Notes: generated by a model from the sequence alone, not told the origin. 64,000 nucleotides of DNA from an uncultured Pseudoruegeria sp. (GCA_947498155.1 CANMJD010000001.1:1240001-1304000); one strand, 5' to 3'; shown: positions 51,229 through 60,631, numbered from the stretch's first letter. Translations and numbers: made by a program.

Positions 51229-51696
51229 ATGAAAAACACACCATACGGAAAACGCGAAGCGCCGTTCTCGCTTCGCCTCACATTCGAAGAACGAGCTGCG
51301 CTAGAAGAGCAAGCGGGGGGTATGCCTTTGTCGGCATACATAAAGTCCCTCTTGTTCACGGAAGACGCGCCGAAGTACCGGCAGCGTCGCCGCGCGGCTG
51401 CGCCAGACGAAAAATTGCTTGCAGAAGTGCTGGCATGTCTGGGGGCAAGCCATATCGCCAAACGCCTCGGCGATCTGTCGAAGGCGGCGAATAGCGGCTC
51501 ACTCTACTTCGATGCGGATACGAAGGCCGACATCAAGCGCGCCTGCGATGATGTCCATGCCATGCACGCCCTGCTTATGCGGGCGCTTGGCATGCAGGTC
51601 GATCAGACCCCGCGCCCCAAAGAAAGCACGTCGCAGACATTTGCCCGCGCGGCATCTGCCAAGCCGATGTTCCATGACAGGAAGTTCAGGCCATGA
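51229..51696 (+). CDS. MobC-like plasmid mobilization protein
   Basis: RHH-like N-terminus (FSLRLTFEERAALEEQAGGMPLSAYIKSLLF), directly upstream of and overlapping the relaxase gene. Confidence 0.75.
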   Translation: MKNTPYGKREAPFSLRLTFEERAALEEQAGGMPLSAYIKSLLFTEDAPKYRQRRRAAAPDEKLLAEVLACLGASHIAKRLGDLSKAANSGSLYFDADTKADIKRACDDVHAMHALLMRALGMQVDQTPRPKESTSQTFARAASAKPMFHDRKFRP

Positions 51697-53009
51697 TCCT
51701 CAAGGGCTCTCAGCGCGCCGGTGCTAAGCAGTTGTCCAATCATCTGCTGAACGACCGCGACAATGATCATGTCACGACTTTGGAAGTCCGTGGTTTCGTC
51801 TCGAACGACCTCGACGGGGCGTTGGGTGAGGCGCATGCCATCGCCAAGGCGACCAAGTGCAAACAGTTCCTGTTTTCGCTCAGTCTGAATCCGCCGAAGG
51901 GCGTTTCAGCTGGCGAGACGGATTTCCTTGATGCGGCAAACAAAGCTGAAAAGGCCCTTGGCCTTGAAGGCCAGCCGCGCGCGATCGTCATCCATGAGAA
52001 AGAAGGACGCCGCCACGCGCATGTTGTGTGGTCGCGGATCGATGGCGAAAAGCTGACGGCGATCAACATGCCATTTTACAAGCGCAAGCTCACGGCCTTG
52101 GCCAAGGAGCTCTACCTTGATCATGGCTGGACGTTGCCGAAAGGCTTGCAAGCCAATGACGGCAAAAGCCTTCTCAACTTCACGCGCGATGAGTGGCAGC
52201 AAGCGCAGCGCCAGAAAATGGACCCGCGTGAAATCAAAGCGGTGTTCCAAGATGCTTGGGAGCGTTCCGAGACGTTGAAGGCGTTCGACAACGCGATGGC
52301 GGAGCGTGGTTACTTCATAGCCAAGGGCGATCGTCGCGGCTTTGTGGCGGTCGATGTTCAAGGCGAAATTTATTCGCTGCCGCGTTGGATTGGCGTGCGC
52401 ACGAAGGAGGTGAGCAAAAAGTTCGGTGCAGCTGAGCAACTGGAACCCGTTTCGGCGGTCAAAGAGGCCGTCGCCGCGCGGGTAACATTACAGCTCAAAT
52501 CCTTCATTCAAGACGTGAAAGACAAGCATGCCAAAGATCGTACCCCGCTGATTGAACAGAAAACAAAGCTTGTCGCCAAGCAGCGGCAAGAACGTGAAAG
52601 TCTAGCGCGCCAGCAAGAGAAGCGCTGGCTGATTGAGGGCAAGGCACGTTCGGATCGGTTCCGTACTGGCCTCAAGGGTTTGTTCGATTTTGTCACGGGT
52701 CGCGCGCGCGAAATCCGCAAGCAGAACGAAGCTGATGCTTATCAGTGTTTGCAGCGCGATCGCGGCCAGCGTGACGACCTTGCTTTGTCTCACCTCAAAG
52801 AGCGGCAACGCCTGCAAGAGCGTTTCGACGATCTCAAGATAACACATCGGCGGGAGCGCACGCTGCTCGCACGCGATGTGACCCAATTCCTGCGTTCATC
52901 TGAGCGCCGGACCAAGAGTGCTGAACGATCACAAGCGGATCGTGAGCACGAGGCCAATCGGCCACGTCCCGAAGAGCCCCGCAAAAGCGGTCCTCGTTTC
53001 TCCCTCTAA
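51693..53009 (+). CDS. Relaxase/mobilization nuclease
   Basis: Histidine motif RAIVIHEKEGRRHAHVVWSRIDGEKLTAINMPFYKRKLTALAKELYLDHGWTLP. Confidence 0.9.
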   Translation: MILKGSQRAGAKQLSNHLLNDRDNDHVTTLEVRGFVSNDLDGALGEAHAIAKATKCKQFLFSLSLNPPKGVSAGETDFLDAANKAEKALGLEGQPRAIVIHEKEGRRHAHVVWSRIDGEKLTAINMPFYKRKLTALAKELYLDHGWTLPKGLQANDGKSLLNFTRDEWQQAQRQKMDPREIKAVFQDAWERSETLKAFDNAMAERGYFIAKGDRRGFVAVDVQGEIYSLPRWIGVRTKEVSKKFGAAEQLEPVSAVKEAVAARVTLQLKSFIQDVKDKHAKDRTPLIEQKTKLVAKQRQERESLARQQEKRWLIEGKARSDRFRTGLKGLFDFVTGRAREIRKQNEADAYQCLQRDRGQRDDLALSHLKERQRLQERFDDLKITHRRERTLLARDVTQFLRSSERRTKSAERSQADREHEANRPRPEEPRKSGPRFSL

Positions 53010-53023
53010 TCAAGAGTCTTAAA

Positions 53024-55036
53024 ATGAAAACCACATCTAAAACGCTGATCACCTGCGTGATCTTCGCTATCGCATCCGTGACTTTGTTTCATGCCGATCC
53101 GGCATGGGCGCAAAACTGGAATCGGCAAACCTATAGCTATGGCCCTTCCAATGCGTATTTGTTTGGCATGGCCGTGCTGCGCGTTCTTCTCGTTATCGGA
53201 CTTGGCGCGCTTGGCTTTGCCATTGGCTGGTTCTTTTCACCACATGCGAAGGGCATTCGAAAAGTCGTCATGATCGTCATCGCAGCGGTGATCGGATTGG
53301 TCATCCTGTTCGGCAGTAGCACCATTAGCTGGGGCCTGGCTTGGTTGGCAGGCTACGTCTTCTTCCTGGCTGGCTTGGGCTATTGGGCGCAGCATGTCGT
53401 CAAATCCTTGGGCGAAACGCCGACAACCTTTGGCTCGGCCAAATGGGCGGATGCTAAGCATTTAAAGGCGCATAAGGTCTTCGACCCGAAGCCGGAAGCG
53501 CTGAAGGTACAGCCGGTGGCAAAACCCAATCTTCTTGGGCTCTTAGCAAGTGAGTCTGGGGCGCTGGATACAAACCCTTTCCCGTCTTTGCTTGCTGAGA
53601 AGGGTCGCACCCCTTTTTCGAAAGCGGCGCTCGCTTCTAACCCTTATCAGGCTGCACAGCTGGCCAGCTTGCCCAAACCCGTGCCTAAACCAAAACCTGG
53701 TATTCGCTTAGGCCTAGCCTTTGATGGCGAGGGCGATGCGCTGTTTTCCTATCGTGGTGACCGCCACTTGTTGACGGTTGCGCCGACGCGGTCGGGCAAA
53801 GGAACGACGCAAATCGTTCCCAATTTGCTCACCTATGAAGGATCGGCACTCGTGATCGATCCCAAAGGGGAAAACGCGCGCATCACGTCCGAGGCACGCA
53901 AGAAGATGGGCCATGAGGTCTTGATCGTCGATCCTTGGGGAATCGCGGTATCTGGCGATCAGCAAGCCGCACGGTTCAATCCCTTGGAATGGCTCAAGCT
54001 TGGTGATGTCGATATCACCGAGAACGCCATGCTTCTTGCCGATGCCTTGATTGTTCAGACGGATCATAAAGAGGCATTCTGGACAGAAGAGGCCAAAGCG
54101 CTTTTGCAGGGGGTCATTCTCTACGTGGCCACCGATCCTGAAGAAGAGGGGCATCGCCATTTGGCGCGGGTGCGTGATCTGATGCTGCTTGATGGTGACG
54201 ACCTCAAGGCATTGTTCAACGCCATGCTGAATTCACCTCATCACGTGGTGGCCAGCACGGGTGCGCGGTGTTTGCAAAAAGAAGAGCGTTTGCTGGCAAA
54301 TGTTCTCGCTTCTGCGCAAGCGCAAACGCACTTTCTTGACAGCACGCGTATGCGGGAAAGCCTTTCGACCTCGGATTTCGACTTCGCTGATTTGAAGACC
54401 AAACAGATGACGATCTATTTGGTTTTGCCGTCGGATCGCCTGAACGCGTTTTCCCGTTGGATGCGCTTGCTCGTTCAGCAGGCCATTACCGTGAATGCAC
54501 GGAATATCGAGGTTAAACCAAAGCAGCCGGTTCTCTTCCTTCTGGACGAGATGCCAACGCTTGGCCGTCTTGCCATGGTCGAACAGGCTTATGGCCTCAT
54601 GGCGGGGTTTGGCATGCAGCTCTGGGGCATTGTGCAGGACCTTGGTCAGCTCAAGCGCATCTATGGCGATGGCTGGGAAACCTTCATCGGCAACTCGGGT
54701 GTGATTCAGTATTTTGGAAGTCATGACAGCATGACCGCCAATTACTTCTCGGAGCTGTGTGGCGTCACCACGGTCTGGAGTCTGAGCACGGCAATGTCCA
54801 CGGCATTCGGGACGAGTTCGGGGCAAGGGGGCGCATCCTCCAGCCGGACGGTCACCGAGTCCGATACACGGGCGGCGGCGCAGCGGAAACTCATCTATCC
54901 GGATGAGTTGATGCGAATGCACAGCTCCAAGCAGCTGGTGTTCATTGAAAATATGAACCCGATCTTGGCCAAGCGCGTGCCCTGGTTCGAAGATTCTCGC
55001 CTCAAGGCAAAGGGCCAGAACCTCCACAAAACCTGA
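53024..55036 (+). CDS. VirD4/TraG-type conjugative coupling protein
   Basis: Walker A APTRSGKGTTQIVPNLL, VIDPKGENARITS, FLLDEMPTLGRLAMVEQAYGLMAGFGMQLWGIVQDLGQLK. Confidence 0.95.
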   Translation: MKTTSKTLITCVIFAIASVTLFHADPAWAQNWNRQTYSYGPSNAYLFGMAVLRVLLVIGLGALGFAIGWFFSPHAKGIRKVVMIVIAAVIGLVILFGSSTISWGLAWLAGYVFFLAGLGYWAQHVVKSLGETPTTFGSAKWADAKHLKAHKVFDPKPEALKVQPVAKPNLLGLLASESGALDTNPFPSLLAEKGRTPFSKAALASNPYQAAQLASLPKPVPKPKPGIRLGLAFDGEGDALFSYRGDRHLLTVAPTRSGKGTTQIVPNLLTYEGSALVIDPKGENARITSEARKKMGHEVLIVDPWGIAVSGDQQAARFNPLEWLKLGDVDITENAMLLADALIVQTDHKEAFWTEEAKALLQGVILYVATDPEEEGHRHLARVRDLMLLDGDDLKALFNAMLNSPHHVVASTGARCLQKEERLLANVLASAQAQTHFLDSTRMRESLSTSDFDFADLKTKQMTIYLVLPSDRLNAFSRWMRLLVQQAITVNARNIEVKPKQPVLFLLDEMPTLGRLAMVEQAYGLMAGFGMQLWGIVQDLGQLKRIYGDGWETFIGNSGVIQYFGSHDSMTANYFSELCGVTTVWSLSTAMSTAFGTSSGQGGASSSRTVTESDTRAAAQRKLIYPDELMRMHSSKQLVFIENMNPILAKRVPWFEDSRLKAKGQNLHKT

Positions 55037-55100
55037 TCAGATCGGCAGCACCGCTGCCGATCCCCCAAATATCCAGATTCAAAAATCAAGAGGTGTCGCT

Positions 55101-55382
55101 ATGAAATGCGAGAAGTATGAACAGAAATATCCTGAAATTGCATGGGTCGAGGTCACGCTCGTCATGAGTGCGAACGATGTGCGCAAAGCCATCCAAATTG
55201 GCGGATTCAATATCGACGATTTCTTCCAAGGTCAGGACGCCGTGGACCTCAATAAGGACCCCAATATGCGCGCTGATTTGGCAGATGCTGCGGCCTATGG
55301 CCTGCATACTTTGCTCGATTGCCTGCGTGATGGTGACATTCCGATCGGCAATGCCAGCAACACAAACAGAAAACTTCCCTGA
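55101..55382 (+). CDS. Hypothetical protein (93 aa)
   Basis: Good ORF with RBS-like GAGGTGTCGCT upstream, co-directional with the mob genes. Confidence 0.55.
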   Translation: MKCEKYEQKYPEIAWVEVTLVMSANDVRKAIQIGGFNIDDFFQGQDAVDLNKDPNMRADLADAAAYGLHTLLDCLRDGDIPIGNASNTNRKLP

Positions 55383-55411
55383 TCTCTCGGTTCGACAAAG
55401 GAGCCACCAAG

Positions 55412-55741
55412 ATGACTGAGAAACGGCCTACCAAGCCTTTCAACTTTTCAACGCGTCCCAAACAACAGGAGAAAGCACCGCAGCAATCAAACCAGCCAGA
55501 ACAAATCCGCGACAAAGACAACGCCCAACCTCGGATCAAACCGCCTGCTGGCGTAAGCCATCCAAACTCAAGGCTTGCACCACCAGGTTCCAAAGGAATT
55601 CAACGCAATCTGCCAACAAATAATGCAGCAAAAAAGCCTGAACAAAAGCGCTTCGCTCTAGGAAAGGGGGGTGAACTCACGGAGCGCTTCAAGCCCATTG
55701 TCCAGAAACCTCCTGGCAAAGGACCAGACATAGGCCGTTGA
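55412..55741 (+). CDS. Hypothetical Pro/Gln/Lys-rich protein (109 aa)
   Basis: Low-complexity sequence; GGAG-like RBS upstream. Confidence 0.5.
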   Translation: MTEKRPTKPFNFSTRPKQQEKAPQQSNQPEQIRDKDNAQPRIKPPAGVSHPNSRLAPPGSKGIQRNLPTNNAAKKPEQKRFALGKGGELTERFKPIVQKPPGKGPDIGR

Positions 55742-55793
55742 TAACTTTATCGAAAAGCTAACTAAGGGGATGAAAACATGATATAATTGAGCT

Positions 55794-56096
55794 ATGGAAG
55801 ACTACTTAAAAGCACCAATGCATCCGGACTACGAGCCCATAGGCCGGATGCTCGAAAACTGCCTCGGCGTGAAAGAACTGATCGTTCTGCACGCCAATTA
55901 CTGGGACTTCTATGACTGGATGGAAGACGAAGGCTACGACATGGCCGCATGGTTCAAGCTCATTGATCAGGAATGCCCAGCCAATATCCCTTTGGGTGGT
56001 TTACTGATGAGCCGCCTATGGGACCTTGAATGCGATCGTTACCGCGCTGGCTTGCCCTGTCCAGCCTCAAGCCCACCGTTTGGGTATGAGGAGTAA
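55794..56096 (+). CDS. Hypothetical acidic protein (100 aa)
   Basis: MEDYLKAPMHPDYEPIGRMLENCLGVKELIVLHANYWDFYDWMEDEGYDMAAWFKLIDQ. Confidence 0.55.
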   Translation: MEDYLKAPMHPDYEPIGRMLENCLGVKELIVLHANYWDFYDWMEDEGYDMAAWFKLIDQECPANIPLGGLLMSRLWDLECDRYRAGLPCPASSPPFGYEE

Positions 56097-56164
56097 AGAT
56101 TAGGTCATAAATGTTGACATAAATGCTAAACTTATGATCTTATATAATTTTAGGAGTTACAGTT

Positions 56165-56314
56165 ATGAGTGAAAAGTTTAATGAAAACGCTTTAAAAGCA
56201 GGCATTATGATGACCCTTAGCGGCATATTCCTGTTCGCCAACCCAATTGTTTACGGTATCGGGATTGGAGTAACAACTTTTGCAGCACGTCAGATTATTA
56301 GGTTTGAGCCCTAA
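56165..56314 (+). CDS. Small membrane protein (49 aa), not in the supplied ORF track
   Basis: TAGGAG RBS; MSEKFNENALKAGIMMTLSGIFLFANPIVYGIGIGVTTFAARQIIRFEP*. Confidence 0.5.
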   Translation: MSEKFNENALKAGIMMTLSGIFLFANPIVYGIGIGVTTFAARQIIRFEP

Positions 56315-56555
56315 TCTTTTTTTGATCATCTCCCTTTGCCTTTCCCTTGATGCATCGCGTAATGCATGCCGACAAGTTTCCGGTAAGATCGCTAACGCCC
56401 CCAAGTAATAAGCAAAGAGAAAGTGCCGTCCCAGAAAAATCTCCGGTGAGAACAGACGCAATTATACAAGTGACAATTGTTCCTATGGCTACAACCGTTA
56501 AATCAGGGCGATAAGCAACGAGGCATGATTTTAAGCAAGCAATCAACTTTTTCAT
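56298..56555 (-). CDS. Small membrane protein (85 aa)
   Basis: Two hydrophobic segments (LTVVAIGTIVTCIIASVLTG; ALSLCLLLGGVSDLTGNL). Confidence 0.5.
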   Translation of the reverse strand: MKKLIACLKSCLVAYRPDLTVVAIGTIVTCIIASVLTGDFSGTALSLCLLLGGVSDLTGNLSACITRCIKGKAKGDDQKKIRAQT

Positions 56556-56740
56556 TTCTGCTCAACCTCTTTACTACAATCACACGGCTTGCACGCTCGA
56601 ACAGCGCCAAAGATCGTCATGATTATCATCAACCCTTGAAGATTGTCCTTCTCTACCCAAGAAAATATTGCGATCCATGCTGCAGCGAGGCAGCCCAAAA
56701 AAACGCCCAATATTGCTTTCTCAGCACTAGCCATGTCCAC
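56552..56740 (-). CDS. Small membrane protein (62 aa)
   Basis: AILGVFLGCLAAAWIAIFSW and LMIIMTIFGAVRA; stop overlaps the start of the 85-aa ORF. Confidence 0.5.
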   Translation of the reverse strand: MDMASAEKAILGVFLGCLAAAWIAIFSWVEKDNLQGLMIIMTIFGAVRACKPCDCSKEVEQK

Positions 56741-56989
56741 TCCTTTGGTTCAATCCTGCATCTCATGCAGGTTACTAATAGGCTGCGCTCAAGTCACGCT
56801 GTTCTATCGTTTGCTCAGAGTTTTTGTTTGTAACCATACTACTGTCTTTCTAGCATTCCCCCTTGTTTGACGAATTATAGGTACTACATTTTCGATCACG
56901 ACGAAACGTTTGCTCTCTGCGGATAACAGCCACTAACCCCTCCGGCAGAGAGCGACTTTTCGGGTGGAGTGTGAGTTTTCCAGATTCGG

Positions 56990-58318
56990 CTAGCCACCTG
57001 CCGCTGAAACAAGCCCCTGTCGGCAATCCATGAAAGTGTTTCGCAGGCCTTCTTGTTTCGTCAGTCCAACCAAACAGAATGGATTTAGGAATTGACGCCC
57101 CGCAAAAAGCTTTTGGTCAGTCTCGGTCATTTTCGCAATATCGCAGATGGCATCCCATTCGCCTGCAATCGTTACAATTTGTTGCTCGATGATCGAGATG
57201 GCTTCATTTTCTGAAAGAAGGAAGTCCGATGCTGCATCAATACAAGAACGCAGCGTGCTCATGCGGTTTTCACCATTGATGAGCATGGCCTGTGTCGCTT
57301 CGTTGCCCGTTCGTCCTTGAGGGCAGATGTCATATGCTGGTGTAAGCGTCAGCATTTTTCCGTCCCAAAACGCAGCATGATTACGGGCGTGATCGTCCGT
57401 GTTGCCGCAAAGGATGTTGAAGCATATGCGCCCGTAAAGCTCTTTGAGTGTTTCTTTTGGAGCCGCAAAGCGATGGCGGATGATCTCTGCGAAATCTTGA
57501 TATGAGGCGTAGCGCGCCATCATTTCATCAAGCCCGAGGATCGTTAGTGCGGAAACCATCGCTTTGCGCTGCCAGTCATCCTTGTGCTTGATCCGATCGA
57601 ACCGTTCGATCAACAACACATCTTTCCCTGTGGCTTCGATCATCGAGACGGGCGCGACGTTGAGACCACTTGCTCGCGCCAAGCTCATGGCAACGAACTC
57701 CGCCTTCACGACACTGTAGATATCTGTTCCAGAAGAGAATTTTGCGATGAGTTTGCGGTCGCCGTCATCAATGAGCGCCTTTGGGCGTGCGCCGCCGATC
57801 GATGTGCCATGGTTGAGGGCTTGGTCAAGCGCAGGGGTAAGCGGCACGCCTTTTTCGATGCGTGCTGCCGCTTCGAGTAGTTCCTCGTAAGATGCCTCGG
57901 ATTTAAGGCGAGGGACGTATTCCGTCGCTGAGTGTTGGAAGTCCAATGCGCCGATCCGATCGGAGCCTGACTCAAGAAGGTAAGTAAGTTCGCTGATGTC
58001 GCGCACTTCCGCTTCGCCAGCTTTTGCTCCGACCAGACGGTTTATGATGACGCGTCGCCCCCAAGCATCCGGCGATCCGTCACGAATACAGCTGGCCATG
58101 GTGAGGCCCGTCGGTGGTTCAATCGCGCCGCGCCGAAGGGGCAGCTCAAGATCATATATCGGGATTGCGTTCTTGCGCTTGAGGTAGCTGGCACCATAGT
58201 TGAAAATATAGCGATCGCCGTCTTGTTCGATGCGACCAGCTACGACGGGCTCGGTTTCGTCCGGAAGCCAGAACCAAACAAAGGCCTCGTTTGTTTGTGT
58301 TGCCTTAGAAGTCATCAT
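56990..58318 (-). CDS. hipA: HipA-like serine/threonine kinase toxin
   Basis: GTSIGGARPKALIDDGDRKLIAKF, LLIERFDR, ICFNILCGNTDDHARNHAAFWDGKMLTLTPAYDICP. Confidence 0.92.
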   Translation of the reverse strand: MMTSKATQTNEAFVWFWLPDETEPVVAGRIEQDGDRYIFNYGASYLKRKNAIPIYDLELPLRRGAIEPPTGLTMASCIRDGSPDAWGRRVIINRLVGAKAGEAEVRDISELTYLLESGSDRIGALDFQHSATEYVPRLKSEASYEELLEAAARIEKGVPLTPALDQALNHGTSIGGARPKALIDDGDRKLIAKFSSGTDIYSVVKAEFVAMSLARASGLNVAPVSMIEATGKDVLLIERFDRIKHKDDWQRKAMVSALTILGLDEMMARYASYQDFAEIIRHRFAAPKETLKELYGRICFNILCGNTDDHARNHAAFWDGKMLTLTPAYDICPQGRTGNEATQAMLINGENRMSTLRSCIDAASDFLLSENEAISIIEQQIVTIAGEWDAICDIAKMTETDQKLFAGRQFLNPFCLVGLTKQEGLRNTFMDCRQGLVSAAGG

Positions 58319-58637
58319 TAACCTCCTGCTTTGAAGGTCGGACGCTCTTCGGGAGCAATGTCAGTTTTTCATCAAGCCGTGCATTGTGCATGGCCAAAGT
58401 ACGGTCGTCGAATTCAAACAGCCGAACCCCGACAAGGACGGCCACCTCAAAGACGGTGCCGATTTCAGGACCTGCTTCGCCATACTCAATCTTGCGGAGT
58501 GTCTTGCGCGTGATGCCAGCGCGCTCGGCAAGCTCAGCTGCCGTGAGACCACGCTCCACACGGCCTACCTTGATCAGCTTGCCAAGGATCGAAAGCGCCT
58601 GCTTTGTCGCGCGTGAATAGCTTCGTGTTCTTCTCAT
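58305..58637 (-). CDS. hipB: HipB-like XRE-family antitoxin
   Basis: HTH IKVGRVERGLTAAELAERAGITRKTLRKIEYGEAGPEIGTVFEVAVLVGV; overlaps hipA by 14 nt; start trimmed to 58637. Confidence 0.88.
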   Translation of the reverse strand: MRRTRSYSRATKQALSILGKLIKVGRVERGLTAAELAERAGITRKTLRKIEYGEAGPEIGTVFEVAVLVGVRLFEFDDRTLAMHNARLDEKLTLLPKSVRPSKQEVNDDF

Positions 58638-58749
58638 TAGCCTGGCACCGTTTGGGTAAGTTAAGGCCCACAAATAGGCTCTGTGGATCTTTAAGTATCC
58701 ATTATGCGCAGAACTTTGCTTAGAGGTCAAATTATTGGGTAACTTATAA

Positions 58750-58770
58750 CCCATATGATAGCCATATGGG
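58750..58770. promoter_or_regulatory. Perfect palindromic operator candidate upstream of hipBA
   Basis: CCCATATG-ATAGC-CATATGGG (8-5-8), adjacent to a second partial repeat GGGTAACTTATAACCC. Confidence 0.65.
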
Positions 58771-59059
58771 TCTTAGAGTACTCATATCAAGGGATCAGGT
58801 ATTGTCGTCCCTACCGGAGCGAAGTGGGTTCAGATGAGACAAGACAAACTCTAATACTCTTTATGTTGCCTTTTTTCTGAACGCGTAGAGCCCTTCAAAA
58901 TACTGACTGAAGCACAAATCCACGCCTAACAGCACAAGGGCAAGTTTGCCCTGCTCCACATATGTTTCGCCCTACGGTGTCCTGATAGTCGCGATGTGCA
59001 TTTTCAGCCGCATGAAGGCCTGAGCGGTTCAGGTCAAAACGCAGCAAAAAGGAGGGCAC

Positions 59060-59263
59060 ATGAACGCGCTTTTCACAATTTCAGAACTTGATCACCTAAC
59101 CACATCTCAACTCGACAGTTTGCACCATCAGCTTTTGGATATGTTGATGGCAACCGCCAGAGGCTCATCATCGCGGGTCATGATATTGCAAGCATTGGAT
59201 CGTATAGAGCACCTCATTGGGCTTCGCGCAACACAGATCAGAAGGTACATTCGTAGGAGGTAA
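59060..59263 (+). CDS. Small hypothetical protein (67 aa)
   Basis: AGGAGG RBS before ATG; helical pattern. Confidence 0.5.
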   Translation: MNALFTISELDHLTTSQLDSLHHQLLDMLMATARGSSSRVMILQALDRIEHLIGLRATQIRRYIRRR

Positions 59264-59286
59264 CATCGTATGTTCGCTACCTTTCA

Positions 59287-59374
59287 ATGAAATTTTTCGA
59301 GGGACAAATGGCATCTTTGATGTCAGGTCTTTGGACCTCGCTGGGCGGGCCGTTAGGCCCGCCGAAAATTTCAT
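59287..59374 (+). other. Nested inverted repeats forming a cloverleaf-like structure
   Basis: Outer ATGAAATTTTTCG/CGAAAATTTCAT enclosing CATC-TTT-GATG, AGGTC-TTTG-GACCT and GGCGGGCC-GTTA-GGCCCGCC. Confidence 0.6.
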
Positions 59375-59389
59375 GCTTTGTAGAAGCGG

Positions 59390-60289
59390 CTATGCAGCCG
59401 CTTCCTTTTTTCCGTCCTCGGCCTGAAACCCGTTCAAGAAATCTGCTGCACGCTGCGCATGGGCTGCCGCGCTGAAGATCGCGCGCTTGTCGTTCTTCAG
59501 AACTTTGAGCCAGCTTTGGATATATGCAGCGTGATCGGTACGAGGCTCTGGCGTCAAGGCAAGATCAGCGCAAAGAAATGCTGCGCCAAGCTCGGCGACC
59601 AATTCCTCGCGGGCGTAGCCTTCATCACCCCATTTCTTACGCCCAAACTCCCGATCAAGGCGGCTCTGGTGTTTTGTCCAATGCGCCAGCTCATGGGCAA
59701 GCGTTGCATAGTAGGCTTCAGGACTATGGAACGTCTCAAAGTACGGCATCTGCACATGATCGCTGCCCCCACTATAAAAAGCGCGATTTCCACCGTGCCG
59801 CACATTTGCTCCGGTGTGGGCAAAAAAATCTTCCGCATGCTCGATCCGCTCTGCGGGATCGATAACCGCTTCCGGCTTTTCGTAGAAGTGTTCCGCCAAT
59901 CCTTCGATCTGCTCCGCGTTGAATACCGAATAACTTTTCATGAACGGGATTCTGCGTTCTTGCTCTTCGCCGCTGCTGGTCTCCTCGGTCTTGGTGATGG
60001 CGTTAGCATAAACAACCATGTTGCCGCGTTCGCCCTTTTTGACGTACGCGCCAAGCTCTTTGGCCTGCTTGAAGGTCATCCAGTATGGTGAAGCATATCC
60101 GCCTTCCATTGCTGCGCTCCAAAGCATAAGAACATTAATCCCGTTATAGGGTTGGCCACTGTGGCGTAGCGGTTTGATGATCCGTCCTTCAGTGTTTGCG
60201 CTGTTCCATGGCTTCAACCAAGTAAGCTCGCCTTGCTCAAGATCAGCAAAAATCTTGTTTGTAACCTTCTGATAAATATCTGTCTTCAT
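59390..60289 (-). CDS. ArdC-like antirestriction protein (ssDNA-binding N-terminus plus zincin-like domain)
   Basis: DIYQKVTNKIFADLEQGELTWLKPWN; NGINVLMLW; zincin YYATLAHELAHWTKHQSRLDREFGRKKWGDEGYAREELVAELGAAFL. Confidence 0.93.
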   Translation of the reverse strand: MKTDIYQKVTNKIFADLEQGELTWLKPWNSANTEGRIIKPLRHSGQPYNGINVLMLWSAAMEGGYASPYWMTFKQAKELGAYVKKGERGNMVVYANAITKTEETSSGEEQERRIPFMKSYSVFNAEQIEGLAEHFYEKPEAVIDPAERIEHAEDFFAHTGANVRHGGNRAFYSGGSDHVQMPYFETFHSPEAYYATLAHELAHWTKHQSRLDREFGRKKWGDEGYAREELVAELGAAFLCADLALTPEPRTDHAAYIQSWLKVLKNDKRAIFSAAAHAQRAADFLNGFQAEDGKKEAAA

Positions 60290-60313
60290 TGTCTTTTCCC
60301 TTCATTGGATAGT

Positions 60314-60331
60314 CAGTTGCGCATGCAACTG
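60314..60331. promoter_or_regulatory. Inverted repeat upstream of the ardC-like gene
   Basis: CAGTTGC-GCAT-GCAACTG perfect 7-bp stem. Confidence 0.45.
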
Positions 60332-60480
60332 GACTAGGCCCGCGCCAATGAGCAGGGGGAGGCCGTCAAGATCCGTACGGGGTGAGGGGGATCACCCAGC
60401 CTGCACAAATGACAAAGGAATGCGGAAGGATGGGGATACGCCCCGTGCGCGCGCCAAAGCGCGTTTAGGTCTTGATGGCT

Positions 60481-60497
60481 GGGGGCCGCAGGCCCCC
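60481..60497. repeat. GC-rich perfect hairpin
   Basis: GGGGGCC-GCA-GGCCCCC. Confidence 0.6.
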
Positions 60498-60631
60498 TAA
60501 CAAAGGAAAGAAGTGTCAGCCGTTCACGGCTGTTCTAAATCGCACAAGGGATGGAAGCCGCATGGCCGAGACCGACGAAGGCGGGCTTGGTTCACGAAAG
60601 TCCGGCCTGAAAGGATGCGCATTAATCTCTA

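Noticed and set aside
59350-59363. Integron attC site (GTTAGGC core present in the hairpin)
   Set aside because: GTTAGGC occurs only as the loop and arm of the GC hairpin; there is no matching GCCTAAC R'' box at the other end or integron context.
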